A stretch of 64,000 nucleotides of DNA from Roseomonas alba (GTDB taxonomy: Bacteria > Pseudomonadota > Alphaproteobacteria > Acetobacterales > Acetobacteraceae), in assembly GCF_019430885.1 (NCBI RefSeq), contig NZ_JAHYBZ010000007.1, forward strand, positions 310,001 through 374,000, read 5' to 3'. The notes under the pieces are model-generated. The model did no database searches. It was not told where the DNA came from and saw nothing but the letters and a program-made list of their open reading frames with translations. Below are positions 63,633 through 64,000 of this stretch, one piece after another (the first letter of the stretch is position 1; every line of letters starts with the position of its first letter). The position numbers and the translations under genes are program-made.

Positions 63633-64000
63633 GTGGACAAGGAACGCCTCGCGCCGGGCCTCGGGCGACTTGCCTTCTTCAGGGATGCGGACGCCGCGAC
63701 GCTCGCCCGTGCGGAGGCTGCGTCGCGGGTCGTGCGAGTCGCTGCCGGCGAGCTAGTGCTCGACTTCGACTGCCCCTCCACCGAGGTGCGCGTGGTCCTG
63801 CGTGGCGGGCCGCTGCGGGTCCTCATGCGATCGAGCGGGGGGCGGGAGAAGATCGTGGCCGAGGTGGGCCCGGGCGCCTTCGTGGGCGAGCTGGCAGCCT
63901 TCGCGGGCCCCGCCGTTTCCCCCTCGGCTGGCATTCACGCCCTCCATCGCGCGGTGATTGCGGTGATGCCGGGCGACGCCTTCGTGGAACTGATCCTGGC
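63633..64000 (+). CDS. Cyclic-nucleotide-binding domain protein, partial
   Basis: From the GTG at 63633, which has AAGGA upstream, the protein reads a Crp-like cNMP-binding fold: GRLAFFRDADAATLARAEAASRVVRVAAGELV, then EVGPGAFVGELAAFAG (the phosphate-binding cassette region) and VIAVMPGDAFVELI. It runs off the window after 122 codons. Whether it is a Crp/Fnr transcription factor or a CNB-only sensor cannot be seen. Given the two FNR-type boxes in this half of the window, a regulator role is worth testing. Confidence 0.75.
   Translation, partial: MDKERLAPGLGRLAFFRDADAATLARAEAASRVVRVAAGELVLDFDCPSTEVRVVLRGGPLRVLMRSSGGREKIVAEVGPGAFVGELAAFAGPAVSPSAGIHALHRAVIAVMPGDAFVELIL

Overview
The window is GC-rich throughout, with GTG and TTG starts and many ATGA-type overlapping genes. 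The set of conserved proteins points to an alphaproteobacterium: omega-amino acid:pyruvate aminotransferase, a CobW GTPase near a WD40 protein, an alphaproteobacterial-type Trm112, CnoX with an intact CGPC, DUF3489 and DUF2924. Acetobacteraceae (Roseomonas-like) is the most likely family. This is inferred from protein character, not from a marker gene.

1-20.6 kb is ordinary chromosome. A minus-strand run holds the aminotransferase, a degenerate response regulator, a CobW metallochaperone, a GHKL ATPase, a WD40 protein and an aldo/keto reductase. It is followed by an antiporter, a GST and a VOC protein. A 118 bp palindrome-ended repeat then sits directly against an FkbM methyltransferase that has no normal start codon. 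After that come a PRC-barrel protein, DUF971-Trm112, an RND efflux pump with its adaptor, a LON-domain protein, CnoX, a 2H phosphoesterase, ProX, a Bug-type binding protein and tRNA-Gly(GCC).

20.6-38.3 kb is a mobile island. Its left part is a type I restriction operon in the order hsdR-hsdS-hsdM, continued by two overlapping genes of unknown function. Next comes a minus-strand recombinase operon: a 76-residue protein, DUF2924, a serine recombinase and an HTH protein. The right part reads plus: an unknown protein, a Toprim/VapE primase-helicase, a strikingly symmetrical 312 bp array of GGGTCCGGG repeats, small unknown proteins, a DUF6456-like protein, a gpNu1-like small terminase and a DUF3489 protein. 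There are no capsid, tail or large-terminase genes. The layout resembles a phage satellite, and the repeat array looks like an iteron-type replication origin next to its replication protein.

38.3-43 kb is a decayed block. It holds a SulP permease lacking its N-terminus and an internal segment, a frameshifted mrpA, and an Mrp antiporter operon in which mrpC, mrpD and mrpE are missing between mrpB and mrpF.

43-64 kb is a stress, membrane and ion-transport region. A CaCA antiporter is followed by a minus-strand operon (universal stress protein, type II P-type ATPase, PsiE, patatin, GntP permease). Facing it is a three-domain acyl ligase/ACP/acyltransferase. Then come an HTH-CBS/BON-alcohol dehydrogenase operon, a DUF2459 lipoprotein, ExoD, a second universal stress protein, a KefB-like antiporter, a sodium-dependent symporter and a partial cyclic-nucleotide-binding regulator. 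Two FNR/FixK-type palindromes suggest that part of this region responds to low oxygen.
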